DNA of 64,000 nucleotides from Microbacterium sp. SORGH_AS_1204 (GCF_030818935.1 NZ_JAUTBD010000001.1:3348001-3412000), one strand, 5' to 3'. Counted from the stretch's first letter, positions 9,151 through 18,315 are shown. The notes: generated by a model not told the origin, from the letters alone. Program-made: numbers and translations.

Positions 9151-10023
9151 GTGACATTCAATGACAATGCGCGCGTGGGCGGGAACAGTGCCAAGCGTCG
9201 GGGCGGGACCGTGGCGGCCATCGGCGGCGGCACGGTCGGCCTCGGGGCGATCGTGGTGCTGCTCATCCAGGCGTTCACCGGCGCTGACCTGAGCGGACTG
9301 GTCGGCGGCGGAGCCCCCGCCGGCCCTCAGACCGGCGGGGAGCGAATCGCCAGCTGCGAGACCGGACAGGATGCCAACCGCGACGACGCCTGCCGCCTGG
9401 CCGCGGCGTCGCTCAACATCGACCAGTTCTGGGCCGAGCGCCTGGAGGGGTACCGCGAGCCGCAGTTGATCATCGTCGACCAGGCGACGTCGAGCTCGTG
9501 CGGCACGGCGTCGAACTCGACGGGCCCGTTCTACTGCCCGCCGGATGAGGCCGTGTTCGTCGACCCGACGTTCTTCTCGATCCTGCGCGAGCAGTTCGAC
9601 ACGACGGCCGGCCCCCTCGCGCAGCTCTATGTGCTCGCGCACGAATACGGCCACCACGTGCAGAACCTCACCGGCGTGATGCAGCAGTACCCGAACAACG
9701 GCACCGGCCCCGACAGCAACGGCGTACGCACCGAGCTGCAGGCCGACTGCTACGCCGGGGCGTGGGTCGCCGCGGCGGGCGAGCAGGTCGACGAGAACGG
9801 CACGCCCTACCTGCAGCCGCCCACCCCGCAGCAGATCACCGATGCCCTCTCGGCCGCCGCCGCCGTGGGCGACGACCACATCCAGGCCGAATCCGGCGGG
9901 GTGGTCACCCCCGAGAGCTTCACGCACGGCTCCAGCGAGCAGCGCACGCGCTGGTTCGACGTCGGCTACGACAGCGGCGTCAACGCCTGCGACACGTTCT
10001 CGGTGCCGGGGCAGAGCCTCTAG
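9151..10023 (+). CDS. Neutral zinc metallopeptidase (YpfJ/KPN_02809 family)
   Basis: A 290-residue membrane-anchored metallopeptidase-like protein. Family hallmarks are the N-terminus MTFNDNAR, a single membrane anchor around residues 18-40 (glycine-rich, ending IVVLLIQAF), and the zinc motif HEYGHHVQ near 167. A downstream ELQADCYAGAW segment supplies the third ligand. The GTG at 9151 was chosen because family members begin with this motif; GTG at 9142 is also possible. The catalytic domain would face the outside. Its physiological substrate is unknown. Confidence 0.88.
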   Translation: MTFNDNARVGGNSAKRRGGTVAAIGGGTVGLGAIVVLLIQAFTGADLSGLVGGGAPAGPQTGGERIASCETGQDANRDDACRLAAASLNIDQFWAERLEGYREPQLIIVDQATSSSCGTASNSTGPFYCPPDEAVFVDPTFFSILREQFDTTAGPLAQLYVLAHEYGHHVQNLTGVMQQYPNNGTGPDSNGVRTELQADCYAGAWVAAAGEQVDENGTPYLQPPTPQQITDALSAAAAVGDDHIQAESGGVVTPESFTHGSSEQRTRWFDVGYDSGVNACDTFSVPGQSL

Positions 10024-10130
10024 CTCGCGCAGGACGCCGGCGTCCCCGGCGGGAGGCCCTTCGCGCATCACTCCGCGAGATCGCGCTCATCCGACGGGAT
10101 GTGTGAACTCCCGGCGCACGCGCGAGATGC

Positions 10131-11009
10131 TCAGGAGCAGGCTCGCCCCGTATCCACCGTGGCAGTCGACCTCTGAAGCACGAGGGCGGGCCCGGAGACG
10201 GGATTGCCGTGCTGGCCGACCTCCCACGTGGCGGCCAGGGGGTCGGCATCCATCAGGGTGGCGACAGACGGGAAGAATCCCGCACCCATCCCGCTGGAGG
10301 AATCGGACCAGCTCAGGACGAGCTCGTCGTCGAACGAGGTGTGCATCGAGGGGTAGCGCGAGAGCTGCAGCGACGACGTGAAGGCGCCCTGGAGAGGGTT
10401 TCGGGAGCCGGCGGCCGTCAGCGCGGGCGCGCACGTGCCGTCGCTCAATGCGACAGCTGATGTCGCATTGGCGATCGCGCCGTGCAAGAGGTCACCGGTG
10501 GCTGCCGCGTCGAGCGTCACGACCACACGAAGGGACTCCGTGGTGTCATAGTCGTCATCGCCCGCGTAAGGCGTGATCTCTCCCACGAGAACGGCCCCGC
10601 CGAGGACGTGTGCGAGCGTGACGCCGGAGGGAACGGTCAGGACCGGAGTCACGGACGTCACCGTGCCGTCCGAGACCTGTGCCTGATAGATGCTGATCGC
10701 ATATGCGTCGCCCTCCAGCACGCTGTCACGCGCACTGTCGGTCATCGCGAGGCGGGCACCCGTGCTCGTGACGAACTCCTCTCCCCCGCGCGCGACGGCT
10801 CCGACCGCGCCGGCGGCCGTCTCGGGAAGACGTACCGCCACCCCCGTGTCGTACGGGCGTTCGCACGTCGGCGGGGTCGTGGTGGTCGACACGGAGGCGC
10901 ACGCGGACGACACGTCGACGGGCTGAGCCGGTGCAGCGCAGCCCGAGAGCAGGACTGCACTGAACAGCGCGAGCGCGGCGAACGAGGGCAAAGCGACGGA
11001 TGTCTTCAT
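10131..11009 (-). CDS. Secreted lipoprotein of unknown function
   Basis: A 292-residue protein with a signal peptide (MKTSVALPSFAALALFSAVL) and lipobox LSGC at residues 19-22, so it should be anchored to the outer face of the membrane. The mature part is rich in Thr, Ser, Ala and Asp and probably beta-stranded. It contains few cysteines: a CASVS/PPTCERP pair near the N-terminus, CAP in the middle and ACS at the very end. I recognise no domain. The ATG at 11009 gives the signal peptide; the open frame upstream is rejected. It stands alone between the peptidase and the copper-linked operon. Confidence 0.65.
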   Translation of the reverse strand: MKTSVALPSFAALALFSAVLLSGCAAPAQPVDVSSACASVSTTTTPPTCERPYDTGVAVRLPETAAGAVGAVARGGEEFVTSTGARLAMTDSARDSVLEGDAYAISIYQAQVSDGTVTSVTPVLTVPSGVTLAHVLGGAVLVGEITPYAGDDDYDTTESLRVVVTLDAAATGDLLHGAIANATSAVALSDGTCAPALTAAGSRNPLQGAFTSSLQLSRYPSMHTSFDDELVLSWSDSSSGMGAGFFPSVATLMDADPLAATWEVGQHGNPVSGPALVLQRSTATVDTGRACS

Positions 11010-11362
11010 GGATGACTTTCTGCAGGGAGCGACGGAAGGGTGTGGAGGCGCCGCAGACAGCGCGACGACGGACACTATCGCGCTTCGGCATGCTCGTGAA
11101 CGCCTCGCCTTGTCCGTTCATGGCCGGCAGCGCGCCGATTCTTCCATGGAGATCGCCCGAATCTTCTCGTCCGTCGCGCGGGAGGTGAGCGGCTCAGGGG
11201 CCGCGACGTCAAGCGCGTGAAGCTCGCCAGTCGGACGGATGAGGCCCAGAGAGGAGCAGGCCCTCCGCGTACTTCGTGATGACCTGCCGACGATCGCGGC
11301 GTCTCACCACCCATGCCATGACCCGGCGCCCGCCACGAGCGCCGGGTCATGGCATCCGAGGA
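11010..11362. other. Intergenic region with the copC-operon terminator
   Basis: These 353 bp lie between the start of the lipoprotein gene and the end of the CopC gene. They contain the lipoprotein promoter region, in which I see no clear boxes, and the perfect hairpin at 11316-11352. A 70-codon plus-strand frame from 11008 lacks a ribosome-binding site and gives an unconvincing peptide. Confidence 0.5.
11316..11352 (-). terminator. Perfect 14-bp hairpin after the CopC gene
   Basis: CCATGACCCGGCGC at 11316-11329 pairs without mismatch with 11339-11352 around a 9-nt loop. It lies 10 bp past the CopC stop codon. There is no long U-tract, as is common for terminators in high-GC actinobacteria. 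Confidence 0.7.
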
Positions 11363-11932
11363 TCAGTCCTTGCGCGTGCGCAGGATGACGACGATCAGCA
11401 CGCCGACGAGCACCACGACGCCGCCGCCCAGCACCAAGCCCAGGGTCAGGCCCGAGATCCCGCCGGTGTCCCGCGGCGCAGCCGCCTCGGCGACACCGCT
11501 CGCGCTGGCGCAGGGTGACGCGTCCGAACCGGCCGACACGCTCTCGCCCGTGGAGGTGAACGGGATGACGCCCGACACGGGGTGCCCGTCGCTCGACACC
11601 GCGCGCCACTCGACCGAGTACTCCCCCGGCGCGCCGAGGGCGACGGGCACCGTCAAGGTGGGCCCCGCGAGTTCCGCACAGGCGTCCTCGTAGTGACGCC
11701 CGTCAGGCCCCACGACGATGACGATGTTGCCGCCGTCGGCGCCCAGCAGGTTGGCGCTGAAGTCCAGCCGTACCTCCGACAGCGCCGAGACGGACTCGCC
11801 CTCGGCCGGCGTCGACGACACGAGGGAGTCGTGGGCGGATGCCGCGGACGCCCCGCCGAGGGCGGCGGTCAGCGCCGCGCCGACCACCACCGCCCCGGCG
11901 AGCGCCCGGCGGAACAGATCGCGCGAGGCCAC
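11363..11932 (-). CDS. CopC-domain copper-binding membrane protein
   Basis: A 189-residue protein with a signal peptide (residues 1-33, ending ASAHD). A CopC/YcnJ-like beta-sandwich follows at about 34-125, in which the N-terminal His of the mature chain (AHDSLVSSTPAEGE) and DGHPVSG are typical copper-site neighbourhoods. A Ser/Ala linker and a C-terminal membrane helix (SGLTLGLVLGGGVVVLVGVLIVV) with an RTRKD cytoplasmic end complete it. Such proteins bind Cu outside the membrane and help copper uptake or tolerance. It follows the YcnI gene by 2 bp and is part of the same operon. Confidence 0.85.
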   Translation of the reverse strand: MASRDLFRRALAGAVVVGAALTAALGGASAASAHDSLVSSTPAEGESVSALSEVRLDFSANLLGADGGNIVIVVGPDGRHYEDACAELAGPTLTVPVALGAPGEYSVEWRAVSSDGHPVSGVIPFTSTGESVSAGSDASPCASASGVAEAAAPRDTGGISGLTLGLVLGGGVVVLVGVLIVVILRTRKD

Positions 11933-11934
11933 GA

Positions 11935-12672
11935 TCAGCCGCGCTTCGGACGGCGCGTGAAGGCGAGCGCGCCGAGCACGGCACCGGCCGCAGCCACCAC
12001 CAGCGCGGCGATGCTGAGCCCCAGCGCGACGCCGGACGAGTCGCTCGGGGCCGCAGCCGTGGCATCCTCCATCTCGGGCGCCGCGGAGGCGGTGCCGTGG
12101 CCGTGGCTGTGCTCACCGCTCGGCGGGGCGTCGTTGACGTAGAGCACCGGGGCGGGCTCGAGCGTGTCATCGGCGGCGACCTCGTCAGGCGTGGCCGCCC
12201 AGTCGACGACCTCGCCGTCGGAGTAGGTCTGCGCGGCGGGCAGCACGAGGTGACCGGTGTCGGGCACCGGGCCGAGCACGGCCGAGAAGATCTGGAACTG
12301 GTCCTGACCGATGCCGACGCCGGGGTCGGCCTGCCAGACGATCTTCAGCGGGGCGTCGGTGAGGGTGTTGCCGTCGACCTCGACGGGGGCCGGCAGCGCC
12401 CCCTTCTCGACCGTGGCGGTCCAGCCGGCGACGGGCTGCACGAGCACGGCGCTCAGCGGGGTGTCGGTGGGCAGCGTCACCTCGAGTCTGACGGTGGATG
12501 CCGTCTCCGACTCGGTCGGGACGCGGAAGTTCACCGTCGCGTAGCTGCCCGGAGTGGCGGTGTTCGGGTTGACGGTGACGTGGGCGGATGCCGCCAGGGG
12601 CGCGGCCAGCGCGAGTGCGGCGCCGGCGGCCAGGCCCACGAGGGCACGACGAAGAGTGGTCTTGCGAGACAT
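11935..12672 (-). CDS. YcnI-family copper-associated membrane protein
   Basis: A 245-residue DUF1775 (YcnI) protein. The signal peptide ends ASAH, and the mature protein starts HVTVNPNTATPG, where the first histidine belongs to the monohistidine brace that binds Cu(II) in this family. The NFRVPTESE and VEKGALP segments are typical. A His-rich stretch (GEHSHGHG) near 195 and a single C-terminal membrane helix (residues 215-238) follow. YcnI proteins work with CopC/YcnJ proteins in copper homeostasis, and here a CopC gene lies directly downstream. The ATG at 12672 is the only start that gives the signal peptide. Confidence 0.88.
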   Translation of the reverse strand: MSRKTTLRRALVGLAAGAALALAAPLAASAHVTVNPNTATPGSYATVNFRVPTESETASTVRLEVTLPTDTPLSAVLVQPVAGWTATVEKGALPAPVEVDGNTLTDAPLKIVWQADPGVGIGQDQFQIFSAVLGPVPDTGHLVLPAAQTYSDGEVVDWAATPDEVAADDTLEPAPVLYVNDAPPSGEHSHGHGTASAAPEMEDATAAAPSDSSGVALGLSIAALVVAAAGAVLGALAFTRRPKRG

Positions 12673-12738
12673 GGATGCTGCTTTCGGAATCTGCGCACGC
12701 CAAAGGGGCGTCGAGCGCGAGGGATGAGGGTCGGGGTG

Positions 12739-13326
12739 TCACGCCGCGAGCGGCGGACCCCGGTGCCTCATCGTCGACAGCACGGTGAGCGCCCGCGGCA
12801 GCACGAGGGGCGCGGGCGCGGGAGGCGCGGCATCCGTCGGTCCGAGACCGCGCACGGGGCGGAGCACGCGCAAGGCCCGCACGAAGAAGCGCGCGACGGC
12901 GCGGAGCGTCTGCTCCCCGCGGCCGACAGCCAGCACCGTGACGACGGCGGCGAGCGCGTGCGCGGCCCACATCCACGGGGAGTCCGTGTGGGCGGTGGCC
13001 GCGTGCGCAGGGGCGGCCTGCAGGAACGTCGTCGTCGCGTGGTGGCCCCCGCCGACGACCTCGGCGCCCTCGAGATCGAGCACGAGCAGACCGTGGAACA
13101 GCGCTTGGCTCACCGCCACCGCGAGAGCGAGCCGCCCCCACGACAGCGCCCGGCCCGCGAGCATCACGCAGACGGGAGCGGCGAGGCAGAGCGCGAGCAC
13201 GATGTTCGCGAACGGCGGCAGCTCGCCGCCGACCGCGGAGTGCGAAAGCGTCGCCACGAAGGTCGCCACGGATGCCGCGGCGACACCGCGACCCACGCGC
13301 TGCGCGCGCCCTGCTCTCGACGACAT
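12739..13326 (-). CDS. Polytopic membrane protein upstream of the YcnI gene
   Basis: A 195-residue membrane protein with about four hydrophobic stretches (residues 12-30, 38-60, 65-85 and 115-135) and a His-containing loop (GGGHHATTTF, then APAHAATAHTDS). The C-terminal 50 residues are basic and proline-rich. The ATG at 13326 is preceded by TAGGCT (minus-strand sense, 13334-13339) 7 nt upstream, suggesting a leaderless transcript that would also read ycnI and copC. I do not recognise a family, but histidine-rich membrane proteins are common next to ycnI-copC genes, so a copper role is plausible. Confidence 0.65.
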   Translation of the reverse strand: MSSRAGRAQRVGRGVAAASVATFVATLSHSAVGGELPPFANIVLALCLAAPVCVMLAGRALSWGRLALAVAVSQALFHGLLVLDLEGAEVVGGGHHATTTFLQAAPAHAATAHTDSPWMWAAHALAAVVTVLAVGRGEQTLRAVARFFVRALRVLRPVRGLGPTDAAPPAPAPLVLPRALTVLSTMRHRGPPLAA

Positions 13327-13371
13327 CCCGTCCAGCCTAAGCGGCCGGTCAGGCGCCTCGGCCCCGGTGCA

Positions 13372-13533
13372 CCGGCGTCGAAGCAGTCCGGCATTCGAGC
13401 ATGCCCGGTGTGCAGTCGGCATCGCGTCCGGGCGCGACGCGGGTCCGACGGGCCGGCGTCGAAGCAGTCCGGCATTCGGGCGTACCCGGTCTGCGGCCGG
13501 CATCGCGCCCGGGCGCGCCGCGGGTTCGACCCG
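13372..13533. repeat. Two-copy 81-bp direct tandem repeat
   Basis: Unit 1 (13372-13452) and unit 2 (13453-about 13533) both start CCGGCGTCGAAGCAGTCC and match at most positions. The repeat fills the gap between the copper-linked membrane gene and the VanZ-RDD gene. The differences are scattered substitutions, so the duplication is not new. Confidence 0.7.
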
Positions 13534-13539
13534 CCGCCG

Positions 13540-14637
13540 TCAGCGCCGTCGCACCGCCGCACCGCGGTCGGCCGTCGGGCTCACCACACCGGCCCGATCG
13601 TCGACGAGGCGGCGACGGCCCAGCCATCCGGTGAGTCCCCGGCCGTCGCGCCAGACGAACAGCAACGCGACGGTCGCAACGCCCAGCACGAACGCCGACA
13701 GCGACCACGGCGCCGGCAGGGCACTGAGCACGGTGAACGCCCCGGCACCCGTGACGAAACGCAGCGGCCGTGCCACCCACCGCGGCAGCACGCCGTCGGT
13801 GAAGCGCACGCGCGTGGCGATGTCGCCGATCGAACGTCCCGTCGTCAGCACCACACCCAGCCAGAGCCCGGCCGAGACCACCGTGCCGGCGCCTGACGCG
13901 ACCTCGTCGGTCGCGAAGGTCGCCGCTTCCCCGAGAGCGAGGCTGATCACCGCCTGCACGACGACGCCGACCGCGAAGCCGACGAGCCAGATGCCGACGA
14001 CGTCGCAGACGATGCCCAGCACGCGACGGCGACGGGTCACCGGGCGGGGCTTCTCGGCATCCGGGGTCTTCTGCACCCCGCGGTGCTGCGCCGGTACGGC
14101 GAACGCGAGCACCGACCCGAGCAGTGCCCCCGACGTGTTGGCGATGAGGTCGTCGACGTCGAAGACGCGGTAGGCACACGGGAAGAGGCCCCAGACACCC
14201 GTGAGCTGCGTCGTCTCGATCACCGCCGAGATCGTCAAACCCGCGAGACCCGCGATGAGGATGCCACGACCCCCGAGCACCCGCAGGAAGAAGCCGAGGG
14301 GCAGGAACAGCAGCACGTTCAGCGCCACCTGCAGCACGACGGGGTCGGTGAGATAGCGCCCCGACACGGCGACCGCGGCACGGATGTCGTCGATGAACTC
14401 GAACGGTCGCAGGTTCACCCCGCGGCAGCGGTAGTCGTCGGACTCGGGAAGCGGAATGAGCGTGTAGGTCCAGATCGCCCAAAAGTACACCGCCGCACCG
14501 GCCCACGCCGCGGTGCGCAAGAGGGTGAGGCCCCCGCGACGGCGATAGCTGATCGCCACGAACGGCACGAACGCGAGCACCGCGACGACGGCACCCGCCC
14601 CCACGGCGAGCAGACCGGATCCGACGATGTTGTCCAC
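13540..14637 (-). CDS. VanZ-like membrane protein fused to an RDD domain
   Basis: A 365-residue polytopic membrane protein. Residues 1-200 are VanZ-like, with TYTLIPLPESDDY, then NLLLFLPLGFFLR-type and ETTQLTG motifs, and the F(D/N)VDDLIANTSGALLG signature near 180. Residues 215-330 are an RDD-type domain with further membrane segments and a C-terminal basic tail. VanZ proteins are linked to glycopeptide and envelope stress, but most homologues are uncharacterised. The start is GTG at 14637; TATGCT (minus sense, 14644-14649) lies 6 nt upstream, so the mRNA is probably leaderless. It diverges from the serine hydrolase gene. Confidence 0.8.
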   Translation of the reverse strand: MDNIVGSGLLAVGAGAVVAVLAFVPFVAISYRRRGGLTLLRTAAWAGAAVYFWAIWTYTLIPLPESDDYRCRGVNLRPFEFIDDIRAAVAVSGRYLTDPVVLQVALNVLLFLPLGFFLRVLGGRGILIAGLAGLTISAVIETTQLTGVWGLFPCAYRVFDVDDLIANTSGALLGSVLAFAVPAQHRGVQKTPDAEKPRPVTRRRRVLGIVCDVVGIWLVGFAVGVVVQAVISLALGEAATFATDEVASGAGTVVSAGLWLGVVLTTGRSIGDIATRVRFTDGVLPRWVARPLRFVTGAGAFTVLSALPAPWSLSAFVLGVATVALLFVWRDGRGLTGWLGRRRLVDDRAGVVSPTADRGAAVRRR

Positions 14638-14682
14638 ATCGCGAGCATAGGGAAGCGCCGCACGTCGGGAGACACTGTCAGA

Positions 14683-15534
14683 ATGACCCGCGCCGAAGAC
14701 CTCCGAGACACGATCGCCGCCCGCATCGACGAGACGGGCTTCGTGGCGCACGGTCTGCACGTGCGCGTGGGCGCCGACAGCGCGACCCGGCGGTGGGCCC
14801 CCGACGAGCGCGAGGAGATCCACTCCGTCGCGAAGGCCGTCGCCGTGCTCGCGGCGGGGATCGCCGCCGACGAAGGACTCGTGACCCTCGACACCCCGGT
14901 GAGCGACCTGCTGCCCACCATGCACGACCTCACGCTCCGGCACCTGTTGACGATGACCAGCGGCATCGACTTCCCGTACTCCGAGACGATGATGACCGAC
15001 TGGCCTGACCTCGCGGCCGAGTTCCTCTCCCGCCCGTCGCGCGGCCGCGTCTTCCAGTACTCCAACGCGAGCACCTACACCGCCATGCACGCGTTGGCCC
15101 AGCGGGTCGGCGACATCGAGACGTATTTGCGCCCCCGCCTGTTCGCCCCTCTCGGCCTCACCGACGTCTCGTGGCGCCGATGCCCCCACGGTCGCGTACT
15201 CGGCGGCGAGGGGATCTCCCTGCGCACCGACGAAATGGCACGCCTGGGCGTGCTGATCCGCGACCGCGGCATCTTCGACGGCCGACGCCTGGTGTCGGCT
15301 GAAACCGTGGATGCCATGCACTCGGGCTGGGTGCCCACGGGCAGCGACACCGACGGGTACCGCCGCTACGCCCTCGCGGGGTGGGACGGCCCCGGCGACG
15401 CCGGGCGTCTGCACGGCGCCCACGGCCAGCTGATCGTGTTCGCCGGCGACGCGGTCGTCACCGTCACCGCCGACGACCACGGCGGCGCCGACGCGCTGTC
15501 GGCGTTCATCGCCACCCGCGCGAGCGGCGGCTGA
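14683..15534 (+). CDS. Serine hydrolase of the beta-lactamase/penicillin-binding-protein class C family
   Basis: A 283-residue cytoplasmic-looking serine hydrolase, since no signal peptide is visible. The catalytic S-x-x-K motif is HSVAKAV near residue 48-52 and the Y-x-N motif is QYSNAS near 127. LLTMTSGIDFPY near 85-100 is the usual loop of this family. A late HGAHGQ segment replaces the KTG-type motif. The size is at the short end for the family. The ATG at 14683 is only 45 bp from the divergent VanZ gene start. The substrate is unknown; esterase, peptidase or beta-lactamase-like activity are all possible. Confidence 0.8.
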   Translation: MTRAEDLRDTIAARIDETGFVAHGLHVRVGADSATRRWAPDEREEIHSVAKAVAVLAAGIAADEGLVTLDTPVSDLLPTMHDLTLRHLLTMTSGIDFPYSETMMTDWPDLAAEFLSRPSRGRVFQYSNASTYTAMHALAQRVGDIETYLRPRLFAPLGLTDVSWRRCPHGRVLGGEGISLRTDEMARLGVLIRDRGIFDGRRLVSAETVDAMHSGWVPTGSDTDGYRRYALAGWDGPGDAGRLHGAHGQLIVFAGDAVVTVTADDHGGADALSAFIATRASGG

Positions 15535-15644
15535 GCTCGCCGACGCACCCCCGGCGCACCGCCGGGCCCGCCGCTTCGACGAATTCGGCGACCGCGCGCG
15601 GCGGCGCACCGAGCGACCATACGATGAACGCCGAGCGCGCCGGA

Positions 15645-15673
15645 TTGCGCAGAACCCCCGGTGCGCGTAATGT
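15645..15673 (+). promoter_or_regulatory. Sigma-70-type leaderless promoter of the KimA-like gene
   Basis: TTGCGC at 15645-15650 and TAATGT at 15668-15673 are separated by 17 bp. The GTG at 15682 lies 8 nt after the -10 box, at the expected transcription start. This promoter is the reason for preferring GTG 15682 over the two earlier in-frame starts. Confidence 0.55.
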
Positions 15674-15681
15674 CGCGCGCC

Positions 15682-17763
15682 GTGACTGACGAAAGTCGCG
15701 AGGCCGGCGAAGAGACGCCGATCGCGAAACGCATCCTGATCGGCGAGCCCCTCACCTCAGAGAAACTCGACGAGCAGCTCCTCCCGAAGAAGATGGCCCT
15801 GCCGATCTTCGCCTCCGACGCACTGTCGTCTGTCGCCTACGCGCCGCAGGAGCTGCTGATGATCCTGCTCATCGGCGGAACGGCGCTTCTGACCCTCAGC
15901 CCGTGGGTCGCGATCGCGGTCGTGGTGCTGCTGATCGTGGTGGTGCTGAGCTACCGGCAGCTCATCAAGGCCTACCCCTCGGGCGGCGGCGACTACGAGG
16001 TCGCGAGCAAGAACCTCGGCGAGGTGCCCGGTGTGGTGGTGGCCGCGGCCCTACTGGTCGATTACGTGCTCACGGTCGCCGTGTCGGTGGCATCCGGTGT
16101 CGACAACATCATCTCGGCATTGCCGGAGTTGAACCCGTTCCGCGTCGAGATCGCCGTCGGCTTCGTCATCCTGATCGTGATCGTGAACCTCCGCGGCGTG
16201 CGCGAGGCGTCGAGCGTCTTCGCGATCCCGACGTACCTCTTCATCGGCTCGGTCGCGGTGATGATCGTCGTCGGACTGGCGCGCACGCTCGCCGGCGACG
16301 CCCCCGTGGCGTCCAGTGCGAACTACGACGTGCAGGCGGAGTCGCTCACGCAGGCGGCCCTCATCCTGCTCGTGCTGCGCGCCTTCTCGAGCGGCTGTTC
16401 GGCCCTGACGGGCGTGGAGGCCGTGTCGAACGGCGTGCCCGCGTTCCGGATGCCGAAGATCCGCAACGCCCAGACCACGCTGACGCTCATGGGCGGCATC
16501 GCCATCCTGCTGTTCGCCGGTCTGACCGCCCTCGCCCTGATCGCCAAGGTGCACTACGCCGAGAACCCCTGCCACCTCATCGGCTTCGACTGCGTCAACA
16601 ACCCGCAGCCCAGCCTCATGGCGCAGGTCGCCGCCGCGACCTTCGGTGCGGGCAGCATCTTCTTCTTCGTCATCCAGGCCGCCACCGCGTGCGTGCTGCT
16701 GCTCGCCGCCAACACCGCCTTCAACGGCTTTCCGCTGCTGGGTGCCGTCCTCGCCCGCGACGGCTACGCGCCGAAGGCGCTGAACACCCGCGGCGACCGA
16801 CTCGTGTACTCCAACGGCATGATCATCCTCGGCATCGTCGCCATCGGCGTGCTGATCGTCTACCAGGCCAACCTCACGACGCTGATCCAGCTGTACATCA
16901 TCGGCGTCTTCGTCTCGTTCTCGCTCGGGCAGATCGGCATGGTGCGGCACTGGCGTCGCGTGCTGCGGGGCCTTCGCGACCTCCCGCCCGAGGCGGCGAA
17001 GCAGCAGTCCGCCGCGATCGAGCGCCGCTCCGCCATCTCGGGCCTGTGGATCAACTCGCTCGGCGCGGCGATGACCGTGCTCGTGCTGCTCATCGTCACG
17101 ATCACGAAATTCACCCACGGCGCGTGGCTGGTGTTCATCGCGATCCCGATTCTCGCCGTGCTCATGGTCGGCGTGAACCGCTACTACCGCGACGTCGAGC
17201 ACGAGATCCAGATGGATGACACGGTGCACTTCGGTTCGTCGGGCGACGTCGCGATCGTGCTGGTCAACCGCCTGCAGAAGCCCACGTCGAAGGCCATCGA
17301 CTACGCCCTCGCGGCCAAGCACGACAAGACTCTCGCCGTGCACGTCGCGATCACCGAGGAGGAGTCGGCCAAGCTGCAGAAGGACTGGGCCGAGCACGAG
17401 GTGCCCATCCCCCTCGTCATCATCGACTCGCCCTACCGCACGTACACGTCGCCCGTGTCGGCCTTCATCAAGAAGTACCGCGAGAAGAACGGCTCCGCCG
17501 TCGTGACGGTGTACCTGCCGCAGTACATCGTGGGGCACTGGTGGGAGTCGATCCTCCACAACCGCCGCTCGCGCCGCCTCGCCCACCAGCTCATGCTCGT
17601 GCACGGCGTCACCATCACCCTCGTACCGTGGCTGCTCGACTCCTCCGAGCTCATCTACGGCCGCCGCTCCCGGCCGCTCCCCGGCCAGCAGCGCGGCGGG
17701 CAGCCCGTGGCCAACGCCCCGGCCCCGCGCGCGCGGAAGACGCCGCCCGGTTCGGCATCCTGA
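15682..17763 (+). CDS. APC-superfamily transporter, KimA-like potassium importer candidate
   Basis: A 693-residue membrane transporter. The N-terminus contains KRILIGEPLTSEKL and FASDALSSVAYAPQE, the signature of the KimA/YdaO branch of the APC superfamily, whose Bacillus member is a high-affinity K+ importer. About twelve hydrophobic segments run from residue 40 to 495. The last 180 residues form a soluble alpha/beta domain (DVAIVLVNRLQKPTSKAIDYAL onward), as in KimA, and a basic tail. YRQLIKAYPSGGGDYEV is a conserved inner loop. The nearby kdp operon supports a potassium role, but amino acid transport is not excluded. Start choice depends on the promoter at 15645; ATG 15670 is the alternative. 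Confidence 0.72.
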   Translation: MTDESREAGEETPIAKRILIGEPLTSEKLDEQLLPKKMALPIFASDALSSVAYAPQELLMILLIGGTALLTLSPWVAIAVVVLLIVVVLSYRQLIKAYPSGGGDYEVASKNLGEVPGVVVAAALLVDYVLTVAVSVASGVDNIISALPELNPFRVEIAVGFVILIVIVNLRGVREASSVFAIPTYLFIGSVAVMIVVGLARTLAGDAPVASSANYDVQAESLTQAALILLVLRAFSSGCSALTGVEAVSNGVPAFRMPKIRNAQTTLTLMGGIAILLFAGLTALALIAKVHYAENPCHLIGFDCVNNPQPSLMAQVAAATFGAGSIFFFVIQAATACVLLLAANTAFNGFPLLGAVLARDGYAPKALNTRGDRLVYSNGMIILGIVAIGVLIVYQANLTTLIQLYIIGVFVSFSLGQIGMVRHWRRVLRGLRDLPPEAAKQQSAAIERRSAISGLWINSLGAAMTVLVLLIVTITKFTHGAWLVFIAIPILAVLMVGVNRYYRDVEHEIQMDDTVHFGSSGDVAIVLVNRLQKPTSKAIDYALAAKHDKTLAVHVAITEEESAKLQKDWAEHEVPIPLVIIDSPYRTYTSPVSAFIKKYREKNGSAVVTVYLPQYIVGHWWESILHNRRSRRLAHQLMLVHGVTITLVPWLLDSSELIYGRRSRPLPGQQRGGQPVANAPAPRARKTPPGSAS

Positions 17764-17770
17764 GTCCGCC

Positions 17771-17803
17771 CCGACGCCCCCGCCCTCGTGGTGGGGGCGT
17801 CGG
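17771..17803 (+). terminator. Perfect 11-bp hairpin after the KimA-like gene
   Basis: CCGACGCCCCC at 17771-17781 pairs exactly with 17793-17803. It lies 8 bp after the stop codon and is strongly GC-rich. Confidence 0.75.
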
Positions 17804-17877
17804 CGTTGCGGGCGCCGACGCCAGACCGACGAGCGGCTGAGTCGTCCCGCCCCGGGGCGCCTCCCGCAGGGCGGAGG

Positions 17878-18315
17878 TCAGTCGGTCGGCCGCTGACGCA
17901 TCCGCTTGACGTCGGTGCGACGCTGCTTCGCCTGCAGGCGGCGCTCGGTCGAGCCGCGCGTCGGCTTCGTCGCGCGGCGGGGAGGCGCCGGCGGGCGCAC
18001 CGCCTCGGCGATGACGGCGGCGAGCCGGTCGCGGGCGGCGTCGCGGTTGCGCAGCTGGTTGCGGTGCTCCGACGCGGCGATGGTCAGCACGCCGTCGACC
18101 AGGCGCGTGCGCAGCCGATTCAGAACCCGCTGGCGCTGCGCCGGCGAGAGCGCGTGCGATGCGGCGGCATCCCACATCAACTCGACCCGCGAGTCGGCCG
18201 TGTTCACGCCCTGGCCGCCCGGCCCCGACGACCGCGAGAACCGCCACGACAGCTCGGATGCCGGGATCACGAGCGCCGCCGTGACCCGCACACCGGGGTC
18301 GTCGGACGCGCGCAT
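17878..18315 (-). CDS. arfB: Alternative ribosome-rescue release factor ArfB (YaeJ/ICT1 family)
   Basis: A 145-residue peptidyl-tRNA hydrolase domain protein that rescues stalled ribosomes. The catalytic GGQ lies in the SSGPGGQGVNTADSRVEL segment near residues 30-47. The C-terminal tail is rich in Arg and Lys (TRGSTERRLQAKQRRTDVKRMRQR), as needed to enter the empty mRNA channel. It lacks the codon-recognition domains of RF1 and RF2, and its length is normal for ArfB. The ATG at 18315 gives MRAS; an upstream ATG in the same frame is possible. It converges on the KimA-like gene. Confidence 0.9.
   Translation of the reverse strand: MRASDDPGVRVTAALVIPASELSWRFSRSSGPGGQGVNTADSRVELMWDAAASHALSPAQRQRVLNRLRTRLVDGVLTIAASEHRNQLRNRDAARDRLAAVIAEAVRPPAPPRRATKPTRGSTERRLQAKQRRTDVKRMRQRPTD

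Noticed and set aside
11008..11220. A 70-codon plus-strand frame starting inside the lipoprotein start region
   Set aside because: No ribosome-binding site, and it overlaps the lipoprotein start in antisense.
16051..17604. A 517-codon minus-strand frame opposite the KimA-like gene
   Set aside because: Very His/Asp/Glu/Arg-rich antisense shadow without membrane or domain features.
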